DNA of 64,000 nt from Planctomycetota bacterium. GTDB lineage: Bacteria > Planctomycetota > Phycisphaerae > Phycisphaerales > UBA5793. Below the pieces are notes generated by a model. The model did not search any database. It saw nothing but the letters and a program-made list of their open reading frames with translations, and was not told the origin of the DNA. Location of the stretch: positions 620,001 to 684,000 of the forward strand of contig JABFGK010000002.1 of NCBI GenBank assembly GCA_013112555.1. Direction: 5' to 3'. A program made the position numbers and the translations under genes. Shown here in pieces: positions 22,366 to 32,034 of this stretch. Each line of letters begins with the position of its first letter. The stretch's first letter is position 1.

Positions 22366-23246
22366 GTGCATCACCGACGGCACGCCGACAACCTGCCCGC
22401 TCCATCTTCGGCCACAGCCTTCTGTTTGTCGGCGGGTTGCTCATGATCTTCCCACTCTGGTGGATGGTCGTGATCAGCCTCGAAACACCCGACCGCGCCA
22501 GCGCAGCGCTTGTCAGCGGCGATGTTCTCCAACTCTGGCCCGAAAAGGCCCAGTGGTACAACTACCCCGATGCGCTCAAGGAAATCGGCTCGACTGCCTG
22601 GCAGGGGTTCTTCGATGCGCTGGCCAACTCGATTGTCGTCACCGTCCTCGTCATGGTCGGCACGATCCTCTCATCGAGCCTCGTCGGCTTTGCCTTTGCC
22701 CGCATCAGATTCCGCGGCGGGCGCCTCATGTTCCTCATCATGCTCGCCACCATGATGCTGCCCGGCCAGGTGACGATGATCCCGCTCTTTTTGCTGTTCC
22801 GAACACTCGGCTGGATCGACTCCATCCTGCCGCTGGTTGTGCCTGCCTTTTTCGGCAACGCCTTTTTCATCTTCATGTATCGCCAGTTCATCGCCCAGGT
22901 GCCCGAATCGCTCGTCGAGGCTGCCAAGATCGACGGCTGCGGCTACTTCGGCATCTGGTGGAAGATCATGCTGCCGTTATGCAAACCGGTGACCGCCATC
23001 ACTGCCGTGTTTACGTTCATCTATACCTGGAACGACTTCATGGGGCCGTTGATCTATCTCCACTCCGATGAACAGGCAACGCTGGCCGTCGCACTCAACT
23101 CATTCCGCAATCAGTACGGCGGGCTCGAGGATGTCCACCTCCTGATGGCCGTCAGCGTCGTCACGATGATCCCGTGTATCGTCCTGTTCTTTGCAGCACA
23201 AAAACAGTTCATCGAAGGACTCGGCAGCGGCGCCGTGAAGGGATAA
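22362..23246 (+). CDS. MalG-like sugar ABC transporter permease
   Basis: ATGA overlap with the preceding gene; EAA loop 'ESLVEAAKIDGCGYFGIWWKIMLPLCKP'. Confidence 0.94.
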   Translation: MSASPTARRQPARSIFGHSLLFVGGLLMIFPLWWMVVISLETPDRASAALVSGDVLQLWPEKAQWYNYPDALKEIGSTAWQGFFDALANSIVVTVLVMVGTILSSSLVGFAFARIRFRGGRLMFLIMLATMMLPGQVTMIPLFLLFRTLGWIDSILPLVVPAFFGNAFFIFMYRQFIAQVPESLVEAAKIDGCGYFGIWWKIMLPLCKPVTAITAVFTFIYTWNDFMGPLIYLHSDEQATLAVALNSFRNQYGGLEDVHLLMAVSVVTMIPCIVLFFAAQKQFIEGLGSGAVKG

Positions 23247-23478
23247 CCCTTTCCCGTAGTGGCACATTGTCGAAGAGCCTGAGCACGTCGAAGGGCATGT
23301 GCTCCTCCCCCTCCGTCAGCCCCCGGCTCTGCCGGGGCGTATCTCCGCAGGAGATTGATGCAACAGCAGGCGCATCACAATCACAAGTCCATGAATCTGA
23401 ACCTGTGGGGTCTCCACTCATCCGCCCACACGGCGCCACACCAGGAACACGATTCCGAGTGCCATCTGCGCACGTATC

Positions 23479-24180
23479 TTATTGCTTCTTGGCTTGCCGA
23501 TGCTGCTTGACAAGACTATCAACCAACCTTGTTGATCCCGAAGTTAGACGCGCCAGTACTCTAAGTTGATCAAGAATATGCTCTGCTGGCTGGTCGTCTT
23601 CATATGCTAATGCGTGTGATGTTTCACCCCACAACTCCTCCGACAAAGTACGTACCTGCAACTCTATAGTCACTGGCGATGCCTTCTTCGGCTTGAGGGC
23701 ATAATGTACAGAGGTATACATCGACTTTCTTTCTTCAACTTTCACCCGCAAATCGCCAAAGAATGATCGATACTCGATGTCCCACACATGGGCAATTGGA
23801 CCCTCCATTATGGCAATCTTTTCGTTGGCTAGTATATCATCAATTATTCCTTTCATTTCCCTATACTGCTCCATGTGTATGTGCAACACTCGGATTCCTA
23901 CGTAATCTTTGACAAACAAATGAACGTTCTGCGTATTAACTAGTGGGCCAGCCGTCCGACGTCCCTTCAGCATGACCCTCTTGAGCTTCCGCTCAAGTCG
24001 CTCTACAGACTTTACTCGCATTCGCGTTGAGTGTATGTATCGCCTTAGTATCGTATTATCAGCGAAAGCTTCAAGTAGACCTTCCGCAAATCGCACATAA
24101 TGCTGCTCGTCTCGCTGAAACTGACCAAGACAAGCATCAATAGTCTTACTTTCAGATGCAGTAAGGCGCTGCCTGCCCAT
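23479..24180 (-). CDS. RelA/SpoT-domain protein (single-domain (p)ppGpp synthetase-like)
   Basis: 'TRMRVKSVERLERKLKR' (RxK-S), 'DYVGIRVLHIH' (DxxGxR), 'MYTSVHYALKP' (YxSxH), 'IELQVRTLSEELWGETSHAL' (ExQxRT...ExxH). No HD hydrolase domain. Confidence 0.87.
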   Translation of the reverse strand: MGRQRLTASESKTIDACLGQFQRDEQHYVRFAEGLLEAFADNTILRRYIHSTRMRVKSVERLERKLKRVMLKGRRTAGPLVNTQNVHLFVKDYVGIRVLHIHMEQYREMKGIIDDILANEKIAIMEGPIAHVWDIEYRSFFGDLRVKVEERKSMYTSVHYALKPKKASPVTIELQVRTLSEELWGETSHALAYEDDQPAEHILDQLRVLARLTSGSTRLVDSLVKQHRQAKKQ

Positions 24181-25253
24181 TACCTGCCCCTGCTCCTACC
24201 CCTCCCACGACCCGACACCTTCTTGCTGCGCAAAGACTTTGAAGGGCGCGCCACCTTGCCCGTTCCTAAAGTGCCCCCTGCCAGTCGTGCGATATTGTCT
24301 GCCATCGTGCTGAATGTTGTCGATGCATCGAGGCGGTGGTCTTCATTGACGCTTCTGATTTCCGAAATCGGCTTGCCCTTCTTTTGTGCTACAGTGACAA
24401 TTCTGCCATACTCCATTACTTGCTCTAGCAGACAATTTGCCACATTATCTCCTGAAAGAGACTCGTCAACCTCACGCAACTCTCTCATTATGTCGCTGTA
24501 CATTCGACGCTGTATATTGCGCAAGAACTGCCTGGGAATTGCCCCCATCTCGCGGCCATATGTCTTGAAGCGCTGTGGGATGTACCCAAGAAAGTGCGGT
24601 TTACCAGGCAACAAAAGGGCTCCTGCAGGTGCAATTGTTGTAATTGTCTCCCAGTCTATGATCCATGTTCGAAGCGTTTGCCCCAAGGTTCGCAGTGCTC
24701 GCGCGGAAAAAAGATCGCACGCAACGGGAATTATGAAATGGTCGCTATCGAGCAGAAGGACCCGATTCAGTGCACCGATGTTGGGGCCAGTATCATAGAA
24801 GACATAGTCTGCCCCCAGTTCCTCCGCAGCGGCCTCGACAACCTGGCTGATGCAACTTGTGGCTTGAATTGCGCCAATGCGACGCTTAAAACAATCGGTC
24901 CATGAGTCAAAAAGGAACTCTTCAAACTCCGTCATGCGGATGTCGCCTGGAATAAGGTAGACATCCTGACGTATCTTTTGTGGTTGGACTAGCTTGGGTG
25001 GGCCAATGCCGTTCACTACAGGCCGAACTGCAGACCACAGTGTTTCCCCATTAGGAGAATCCGATTTATCTAACAGGCGATCAACGGTATCATCCTTCAA
25101 TAAATAGGCTGTTAGGTTGCATTGAGGATCGGAATCAACAAGAAGAACGCGCCGGCGCCGCTTTGCAAGGGACATACTTACATTTACAGTGATTGTAGTC
25201 TTTCCTACTCCGCCTTTGTGATTAAAGATCGACAAATGCTTAGCGCTGTGCAT
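24180..25253 (-). CDS. ParA/MinD-type ATPase
   Basis: Deviant Walker A 'NHKGGVGKTTITVN', 'LLVDSDPQCNLT', Walker B region 'YVFYDTGPNIGALNRV'; Arg-rich C-terminus. Stop/start overlap TAATG with the RelA/SpoT gene. Confidence 0.9.
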   Translation of the reverse strand: MHSAKHLSIFNHKGGVGKTTITVNVSMSLAKRRRRVLLVDSDPQCNLTAYLLKDDTVDRLLDKSDSPNGETLWSAVRPVVNGIGPPKLVQPQKIRQDVYLIPGDIRMTEFEEFLFDSWTDCFKRRIGAIQATSCISQVVEAAAEELGADYVFYDTGPNIGALNRVLLLDSDHFIIPVACDLFSARALRTLGQTLRTWIIDWETITTIAPAGALLLPGKPHFLGYIPQRFKTYGREMGAIPRQFLRNIQRRMYSDIMRELREVDESLSGDNVANCLLEQVMEYGRIVTVAQKKGKPISEIRSVNEDHRLDASTTFSTMADNIARLAGGTLGTGKVARPSKSLRSKKVSGRGRGRSRGR

Positions 25254-25265
25254 GCGAGTCCTGCT

Positions 25266-25916
25266 CTACTGTTTTCTAGAAGGGCGTTTGCGACTGTTTC
25301 CGCGACCACGGAGTTTCTTTGTCACTTCTCGGAGGCGCTCACGATCAGGCAGTACATCAACGTACTCCTCCCCAACCACAGTGATCTGCTTGGTCGATTT
25401 GGCACCTGGTGCAAGCAGCCCACGGCTAGCTGCGTTTTTTACTGCCTGTGTCGTGTTGGAAAACGGCACGAGTGCTGCCTCTGTACAGAGGGAGGTAACA
25501 TCTGCCGTCTTGAAGAATCGCTTTTCACGGTAGTGTGTTAGGTAGTAAGCAAGACACACTGCCTTCTCGATGTCTGTCTTGGGCGATTTCTGAGACAAGA
25601 ATTGCTTAGGCGAAAGGTCTTCATGCTCGGTGAAGTGCTGCTGTCGACGTTGCACTACAGATGACTGCCCGGAAGGTACTAGGCGGGTAGAGCGATCAGA
25701 AGGAGAGATCGCTAGACCAATACTCTCATCGTGTCCAAGAAAGACGCGCACTGACTTCAATATCCTGCTTTGTGTAGCATGCGGAACAGTACTAAGCAAA
25801 TTGAGCACTTGCTGCAGGACAGCAAGGTCACGCCGGGCGTCCGGCCCGCTCAGACTCAGCGCCTCGGTGTTGGCATCGTCGGTGTTTGTCGTCATGTCGC
25901 TCTCTTGTTTCGGCAT
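25266..25916 (-). CDS. Hypothetical protein, predicted winged-helix-like C-terminal half; first gene of the operon (start may be internal)
   Basis: 216 aa; 'DIEKAVCLAYYLTHYREKRFFKTADVTSLCTEAALVPFSNTTQAVKNAASRGLLAPGAKSTKQITVVGEEYVDVL' looks helical plus wing; 12 bp upstream of parA-like gene; basic C-terminus. Confidence 0.75.
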   Translation of the reverse strand: MPKQESDMTTNTDDANTEALSLSGPDARRDLAVLQQVLNLLSTVPHATQSRILKSVRVFLGHDESIGLAISPSDRSTRLVPSGQSSVVQRRQQHFTEHEDLSPKQFLSQKSPKTDIEKAVCLAYYLTHYREKRFFKTADVTSLCTEAALVPFSNTTQAVKNAASRGLLAPGAKSTKQITVVGEEYVDVLPDRERLREVTKKLRGRGNSRKRPSRKQ

Positions 25917-25994
25917 AGTAGATCATAGTGCGCAGGTGCAGCCCATGCCAGAGGCAACGCCATACTCACTTGCCCCTGCCCCCCTCACCCCCCC

Positions 25995-26279
25995 TCACTC
26001 CCCCGCCTTCCAGATCTGCTCGATCATCCGCTCGATATACCGCCACTCATTCAACAACAACCGAATTTCGCGCAATACCTTTCCCGTATCGTCTTTCTCC
26101 ACCTTCTCGAACAACCTCCCCACTTCCTCCAAGTACGCCGTGCGCCTCCCGTGTGCCCACCGCTCCAACGCGGCCAGTCGCTCGGCGTCCCCGTTCGTAC
26201 TCGCCTCCTCCATCTGCTCAACAGACCCCCAGGTCAAATCGGCCGGCCCACGCGGGCTCATAGAATAGCACCACATCAA
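25995..26279 (-). CDS. Hypothetical small helical protein
   Basis: 94 aa, charged and strongly helical; no recognised motif. Confidence 0.45.
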   Translation of the reverse strand: MMWCYSMSPRGPADLTWGSVEQMEEASTNGDAERLAALERWAHGRRTAYLEEVGRLFEKVEKDDTGKVLREIRLLLNEWRYIERMIEQIWKAGE

Positions 26280-26466
26280 CCCGGAAGTGGCCGCCTGAAC
26301 AGACAGACCGTTTTTCAGTCAAACATACAACACTGCGCACGATTCTCCAGATCGCGCGGAGCTTTTATTTCCCACCTCACTCGACGACGGCAGACATTCT
26401 CGCTTTCAGCGGACACACGCCGCTCGACTCCGGTACAACGGGACAGCGCCAACCGGAGGGCACACC

Positions 26467-27876
26467 ATGAGCAAAAAACAACTGGCCCACACATTCATGA
26501 TCAGCGGGATCGCCTGCATCGCGCTCCCTGCCACCGCCCAGAAGATCCCCCAGCACACCGCCCCACCGATCTACATCACCGAGCGAGATTCCGATAACGA
26601 CGGCTTACCCGATCGCTGTGATGACTGTCCTGAAGTCTGGTACGAACCGGGCTTCGACTGGAACGAATGCGGCCCGATGGACCTCAATCCATACAACGAT
26701 GCCCAGCCCGAGTGCAAAGCCCGAGAGCGCGTGGCCAACCTCCTCGTCAATAGCGGGACCATGGTGACGACGATGGCCTTTGCCGTCATCAAAGACGGGC
26801 AACTGCATTTCGCTGATGCGTTCGAGACCCTGAGCGGAGGCCGGTTCCGACATGATCCGGACGGGATCAAACGACTCTACCGGGTCGGCTCAACCAGCAA
26901 ACCAATCGCAGCCGTCACAGCCAAGATCCTGGAGGACAAAGGACTCCTGTCATTTTCCGACTTTGTCAGCGACGATGACGGCAGTCAGGTATTTTCCAAC
27001 GGCAAGCGAACACTCCGCCACCTGCTGTCACACCAGGGCGCCTTCAAACTCGATATCGGGGCCATCCATCTGTACTGCTACGACGGTGATCTGATCGAGT
27101 TCTGGCAGGACCCGGACGACCTCGTCTCCCCCCACTACGACAGTTCGACCTATGGCAATCTCTATGGCCCGTATGAATACTCGGCCTTCAACTACTCGCT
27201 CGCCGGTGCGTACCTCGCCCACAGCCAGGGCGAACCGTTTGCCGATGTCATCCAGAACACACTCTTCACGCCGGCCCGCATGTGTACTGCCACCTATGAC
27301 GGATCACGAGTTCGCCATACGCCGATCGGCCAAGACCGCGGCACATCGCAGGGGGCCGTCATGCACGTCGGCCCGTATATCAACTACATCACCCTGTATG
27401 ATGTCCGGTGCATCGACAACTATTACAGCAGCGACGATCTGTATGGGGACGTCTATGACCACCAGTACTACCAACTCGATGAGGCGGATGCCGAGGCACG
27501 CGACCCAGCCGGCGGCGTCATCGCTTCCTCGATCGACCTCGGGCACTTTGCCGAGGCGCTCCTGTACAGTTACCACAATGCAGACGGCCTGATATCACCC
27601 GACGGGATCCGCGATCTCTGGGCTGCAACCTCCGACCTGCAATGTGAGCCGGATTGCCCGTACCAACGGTACTACGGCATCGGCTTCTTTACCGAATCCT
27701 GGTTCGGCGAACCGGTCACGGAAGTCAGCCATGGGGGCAGCCGACCGGGGTACGCCAGCGCCTTTGTCCTGCGACCGGAATCAAACGCTGCCGTCGTCAT
27801 CCTCGCCAACGCCGACGTCAGCACCGTCGCGATGTCCGATCTTGCCAAGACCATACTTGACGACTTCGGATATTGA
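26467..27876 (+). CDS. Secreted serine hydrolase (class C beta-lactamase-like fold) with N-terminal calcium-binding TSP3-like segment
   Basis: 'DSDNDGLPDRCDDCPE' then 'RVGSTSKPIAAVTAKILEDKGLL' (SxxK), 'SAFNYSLAGAYLAH', 'VSHGGSRPGYASAF'. Confidence 0.85.
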   Translation: MSKKQLAHTFMISGIACIALPATAQKIPQHTAPPIYITERDSDNDGLPDRCDDCPEVWYEPGFDWNECGPMDLNPYNDAQPECKARERVANLLVNSGTMVTTMAFAVIKDGQLHFADAFETLSGGRFRHDPDGIKRLYRVGSTSKPIAAVTAKILEDKGLLSFSDFVSDDDGSQVFSNGKRTLRHLLSHQGAFKLDIGAIHLYCYDGDLIEFWQDPDDLVSPHYDSSTYGNLYGPYEYSAFNYSLAGAYLAHSQGEPFADVIQNTLFTPARMCTATYDGSRVRHTPIGQDRGTSQGAVMHVGPYINYITLYDVRCIDNYYSSDDLYGDVYDHQYYQLDEADAEARDPAGGVIASSIDLGHFAEALLYSYHNADGLISPDGIRDLWAATSDLQCEPDCPYQRYYGIGFFTESWFGEPVTEVSHGGSRPGYASAFVLRPESNAAVVILANADVSTVAMSDLAKTILDDFGY

Positions 27877-27931
27877 TCCAGACCCCGATACACAAGCCAG
27901 CGGATCCGATTCCGTGAGGTCACTTAAGAAG

Positions 27932-28465
27932 ATGGGAGATGGCCGGTTGTCGAGTTTCAAGTTTTTCTGGAGCACTCACAAGTGGGTTGGGATCATTATT
28001 GCCGTCGTCGTCCTGAACTTTGCCGTCACCGGTTTCCTGCTGTTGATCAAGAAGCAGGTGGCGTGGATTCAACCGCCGGAGAATCGTGGAATCGCCGTCA
28101 ATACGTTCGGTGTCACCTTTGACGATGTGCTGTCGGCCTGCCAAAGTGACCCGACGCTCGCCGTTCAGACATGGGAGGACGTTGATCGGCTCGATGTGAG
28201 ACCCGGCAAGGGGATTCTGAAAGTGCGCACGGCGAACAGGTGGGAGGCACAGATCGATCTGTCGACCGGCGAAGTTCTTCAGGTCGCCTATCGCCGCAGC
28301 GACATGATCGAGAGTATTCACGACGGATCAATCGTCGCCGACTGGGTCCGGGACTGGGTGTTGCCGGCTGCAGCCGTGAGTCTGATGTTTCTTGTTTTCA
28401 GCGGTCTCTGGCTTTGGTTGGAGCCGGCGTATCGGAGGGCACAGCGGAGGCGGCGAAGCGCTTGA
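27932..28465 (+). CDS. PepSY-associated TM-helix protein
   Basis: 'FFWSTHKWVGIIIAVVVLNFAVTGFLLLIKK ... IDLSTGEVLQVAYRRSDMIESIHDGSIVADWVRDWVLPAAAVSLMFLVFSGLWLWLEP'. Confidence 0.8.
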   Translation: MGDGRLSSFKFFWSTHKWVGIIIAVVVLNFAVTGFLLLIKKQVAWIQPPENRGIAVNTFGVTFDDVLSACQSDPTLAVQTWEDVDRLDVRPGKGILKVRTANRWEAQIDLSTGEVLQVAYRRSDMIESIHDGSIVADWVRDWVLPAAAVSLMFLVFSGLWLWLEPAYRRAQRRRRSA

Positions 28466-28495
28466 CTGTGAACAGTCGTCCGACCCCACAGCCAA

Positions 28496-29572
28496 TCATG
28501 CCATCCCGCGCTCATTCGCCTGCACGAGCAACCGCAGAACGGCCATCCGGATTGCCACCCCATGCGTCACCTGGCGCAGAATCACCGACCGTGTATGGCT
28601 GGCCACTTCGCTGTCAATTTCCAACCCGCGATTCATCGGCCCGGGGTGCATGACCACCGCATGGTCCGGCATCCGATGGGCACGCTCGCGCGTCAGCGCA
28701 AACCGTCGACGATACTCCGGGGCTGACGGAAACGCCTGGCCGGCCAACCGTTCAAACTGAACACGAAGCATCATAATCGCATCGACTTCCGACACGATCG
28801 AATCGAGATCATGGCTCACCGTCACGCCGAGACATTCAAGATCGGCCGGCACGAGCGTCGGTGGGCCGACCACCGTCACATTGGCACCGAGTGTGGTCAA
28901 CCCGTAAATATTGGAACGGGCCACCCGCGAGTTCACGATGTCACCGACAATCACAATGTGCTTGCCGGCCAGGTCCGGGCCGAAGTGCTGGCGAATCGTG
29001 AAGATGTCAAGCAGCCCCTGAGTCGGGTGCTCGTGTCGCCCGTCGCCAGCATTGACCACCGAACATGAGACATGATCAGCAATCAGTTTCGTGGCCCCCG
29101 ACATATTGTGACGCACGACCAGCGCATCAATCCCCATCGCCTCGACGTTCATGGCCGTATCGAAGATCGTCTCGCCCTTGCTCGTACTCGATCCCTTACC
29201 GGTCAACTCGAAGACGTCAGCAGACAACAGTTGGGCTGCCCGGGCAAACGACAGCCGGGTGCGCGTCGAGTCCTCGAAGAACAGGCTGACCACCGAGCAG
29301 CCGGCCAGATGGCTCGACCGTTCGCCCCGACTCGTCACCAGAGGCAGGTAATGCTTGGCCAGATCGAAAATCCGGTTCATGTCCGCCGCTGACAAATCGG
29401 CCAGGCTCAGCAGATCCCGATGCCTCCAGGCGGGGACGGACCCCATGCCTCGCCCCGGCCCCGCGGCCGCCGAGGATGAACTGCCTTGCGACGATGGTGA
29501 TGTGCGATTCATGGTGCGTCTCGGCTCCTGGCGGGCAGGCGTGGTATCGGAGAGGGGTGGCTCTGAAGTCAC
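28496..29572 (-). CDS. pyrB: Aspartate carbamoyltranscarbamylase catalytic subunit (GTG start 29572 or ATG 29512)
   Basis: 'FFEDSTRTRLSFARAAQLL', 'GDGRHEHPTQGLLDIFTI', 'HPGPMNRGLEIDSEVA'. Confidence 0.97.
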   Translation of the reverse strand: MTSEPPLSDTTPARQEPRRTMNRTSPSSQGSSSSAAAGPGRGMGSVPAWRHRDLLSLADLSAADMNRIFDLAKHYLPLVTSRGERSSHLAGCSVVSLFFEDSTRTRLSFARAAQLLSADVFELTGKGSSTSKGETIFDTAMNVEAMGIDALVVRHNMSGATKLIADHVSCSVVNAGDGRHEHPTQGLLDIFTIRQHFGPDLAGKHIVIVGDIVNSRVARSNIYGLTTLGANVTVVGPPTLVPADLECLGVTVSHDLDSIVSEVDAIMMLRVQFERLAGQAFPSAPEYRRRFALTRERAHRMPDHAVVMHPGPMNRGLEIDSEVASHTRSVILRQVTHGVAIRMAVLRLLVQANERGMA

Positions 29573-29575
29573 ATG

Positions 29576-29812
29576 TCAGGTATCGGCATCGGCACTGGAT
29601 TCAGGAGTGGCCTCAAACCCGGCATTCGAGACCGCATCAGCCATCTGCGTGCCGGTCACCGTATCGGCATGAACGACCTCGGCCCGGGCATTCTCAAGAT
29701 CCACCGAGGCCTTTTCGACCCCCGGCATGGCCGACAGGATCGTCTGTACTGTCTCGCGGCAGTGGTTGCAGGTCATGCCCTGCACGCCAAGTGTGGTCCG
29801 GCGGGTAGTCAT
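29576..29812 (-). CDS. Heavy-metal-associated (HMA) domain protein, CopZ-like
   Basis: 78 aa with 'VQGMTCNHCRETVQTIL' metal-binding motif. Confidence 0.9.
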   Translation of the reverse strand: MTTRRTTLGVQGMTCNHCRETVQTILSAMPGVEKASVDLENARAEVVHADTVTGTQMADAVSNAGFEATPESSADADT

Positions 29813-29898
29813 AGGAAAGTGATCTCCAAATCAAGGGGCATTTTCGGCTGTATGTTGGCCCACACATAGGCAGCGGTCAAGCAAACGGGCTAGCATCT

Positions 29899-30294
29899 GT
29901 GACTATGTTACGCCGCGTATTGCACAGCAAGATTCATATGGCCACTGTGACCGGGGCCAGCCCCGACTATATGGGGTCGATCACCGTGGACGGCCAACTC
30001 CTCGACGCCTGCGGGATGCGGGCCAGCGATGCCGTCCTGGTCGGGAATTGCCGCAATGGGGCTCGATTCGAGACCTATATCTTCCGGGCACCGGTCGGCA
30101 GCGGCATCATCGAGGTCAACGGGGCCGCTGCACACCTCGTCGAAGCCGGCGACCGTGTCATCATCCTCCATTTTGCCGACATGACCGACGAGGAATATGC
30201 CAAACACCGGCCCACGGTCCTGCTCATCGGGGAACAGGCCAACCGCATCAGCCGGACCATCTGGTATGAACCGGATCAGGTAGACGGCGATTGA
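29899..30294 (+). CDS. panD: Aspartate 1-decarboxylase
   Basis: 'MLRRVLHSKIHMATVTGASPDYMGSITVD' with G-S self-cleavage site; 'NGARFETYIFRA', 'GSGIIEVNGAAAHLVEAGDRVIIL'. Confidence 0.97.
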   Translation: MTMLRRVLHSKIHMATVTGASPDYMGSITVDGQLLDACGMRASDAVLVGNCRNGARFETYIFRAPVGSGIIEVNGAAAHLVEAGDRVIILHFADMTDEEYAKHRPTVLLIGEQANRISRTIWYEPDQVDGD

Positions 30295-30304
30295 GGCCGC
30301 CAAG

Positions 30305-30326
30305 CCCACGGATCTGAATCCGTGGG
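30305..30326. terminator. Hairpin between convergent panD and DUF4340 gene
   Basis: cccacggat-ctga-atccgtggg; no clear T-run. Confidence 0.5.
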
Positions 30327-30338
30327 TTCCCTCCCCGC

Positions 30339-31937
30339 TCACTTCATGGGATTCCCACCCCCCTCGCCCACCAACGGCACCCCCGGCGCTTCCTCATAAA
30401 GCGGTGCCACCAGTTCTTCAATCTGAAAACCCGGGACGCTCGATGACGACACCCACAGCACCCCGGACCCCTCCAGCGTGTACAGATACTCCACGGCCTG
30501 ACCCTCCGGCACCGGCGGGCTCGACGCGTCCTCTTTCAGCCGCGTGCCGATCACAACCGTCTGCTGCGCATTGTCCGAGCCGAAGGCCGTCACGCCGATT
30601 CGGGCCAGGACCGGCATCGTGGCTGCCACGTGCGCCTCATCGATCTCCACCGAATCCTTCGCCTGGGTCAACGCAGACAGAACCTGATCCACCGCGGCTG
30701 CAACAGCCGGGGCCGACGTCCCCGAATCACCCATAGAAACGGTCCAGCCATCCACTACCCGGCCAAGCGTCAGACGAGGCCCGGCCCCCCCGGGATCAAT
30801 CACAAGCCCTTCGATGTCCTGCGGCTTGGCCGAGAGAACCGAACGACCGATCAAGCCGGCCGGGTCGGGCCGCAGCGAATCGATGCTCGTCTTTGGGAGC
30901 GTAAACACATCCGATGGCCCGCCCGTCCCGCGCACCGCATACCAGAGTTCCTCCGTCAGATTCACCCGGTGGCCGATGAGCAACTCATACGACTCCGTGC
31001 GTACCGATCCGTCTTCGGCAACCCGATCGACCTCGGCCGTCACCCGCATCTCAGGCTCATCGAGCCCGTATGACGCGAGATCGGCAGGATCGTCAGCCAC
31101 AAACCCGCGCAGCCGTGCATTGGCAAAACTGGACGCCAGGCTGGTGATCCGGCCGGCGTTGGCATGCACCGAAATCGGCCGAATCACATGCCAATCGCCT
31201 TGAATCCGCGACACAACGAAGTGGGTGACGTTCTCAGGGTCAGTCGAGTCAACAATCAGCCGGCTCACATCCGAGGCCTCGATGGGAAACACCTTCTTGT
31301 CACGCCACTCCCTCGGGTTCTTGCCCAGCACATGATCGTGCAATGCCGTACCCGTCACATACACCGGGCCACTGTCACCGAGCCGGACATAGCCGCGGCC
31401 GGCCAGATGGGTCTTGCCCAGCGCAATCGTCACTGTTGACGACGCTGACCCGTCCTCGCCGCTTGCATCAGTCGTCAATTCGATTACTGCAGCCGGCGGC
31501 TCGAATCCGAGATGCCCCGGGGCCAGATCACCTTTCAACTCGCCCTCTTTGATCGTGGTGGAGTACATCAGATCGCTCGCCCGATTCGCGATCTCCTGGA
31601 TGGACCACCCGGTCATGCGATACGAGATCGGTTCAACCTGCTGCCAGTCTGCGCCGGGAGACGACGATGACGATTGACCGGCCGGCCCCGTCCCCTTTTC
31701 AAAGACGAAGCGACTGCCGTCGGCATACGTCAGCGAAATCGAGTCCACCGCATCCGGCTTGAAGGCTGCCGGGTCAAACAGCGGCGTGCCCGTCGCGTCC
31801 GGGTCCGTGCCTTCGAGCAAGGCAGCGGCATTGTTGTTCGACGTCGATGAGAAGCCGCTCGATCGGAGTTTGTAAACCGCTGCTGAGCCGAGCAGAACAG
31901 CCAGCAGAAGGACGACCAGAGTGGTTTTCGTATTCAT
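30339..31937 (-). CDS. DUF4340-domain protein
   Basis: ATG at 31937 gives TM anchor 'MNTKTTLVVLLLAVLLGSAAVYKL'; 'LFDPAAFKPDAVDSISLTYADGSRFVFEKG...W'; adjacent to GldG-like gene. Confidence 0.82.
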   Translation of the reverse strand: MNTKTTLVVLLLAVLLGSAAVYKLRSSGFSSTSNNNAAALLEGTDPDATGTPLFDPAAFKPDAVDSISLTYADGSRFVFEKGTGPAGQSSSSSPGADWQQVEPISYRMTGWSIQEIANRASDLMYSTTIKEGELKGDLAPGHLGFEPPAAVIELTTDASGEDGSASSTVTIALGKTHLAGRGYVRLGDSGPVYVTGTALHDHVLGKNPREWRDKKVFPIEASDVSRLIVDSTDPENVTHFVVSRIQGDWHVIRPISVHANAGRITSLASSFANARLRGFVADDPADLASYGLDEPEMRVTAEVDRVAEDGSVRTESYELLIGHRVNLTEELWYAVRGTGGPSDVFTLPKTSIDSLRPDPAGLIGRSVLSAKPQDIEGLVIDPGGAGPRLTLGRVVDGWTVSMGDSGTSAPAVAAAVDQVLSALTQAKDSVEIDEAHVAATMPVLARIGVTAFGSDNAQQTVVIGTRLKEDASSPPVPEGQAVEYLYTLEGSGVLWVSSSSVPGFQIEELVAPLYEEAPGVPLVGEGGGNPMK

Positions 31938-32034
31938 GTCGATTCGCTCCGGTGTGGAACATGTCTCGTATGTCAACTTACACGGGCCGCGGCTGGCTCC
32001 CGACACGCACAACCCGCCGACCCGAACTACTAAC

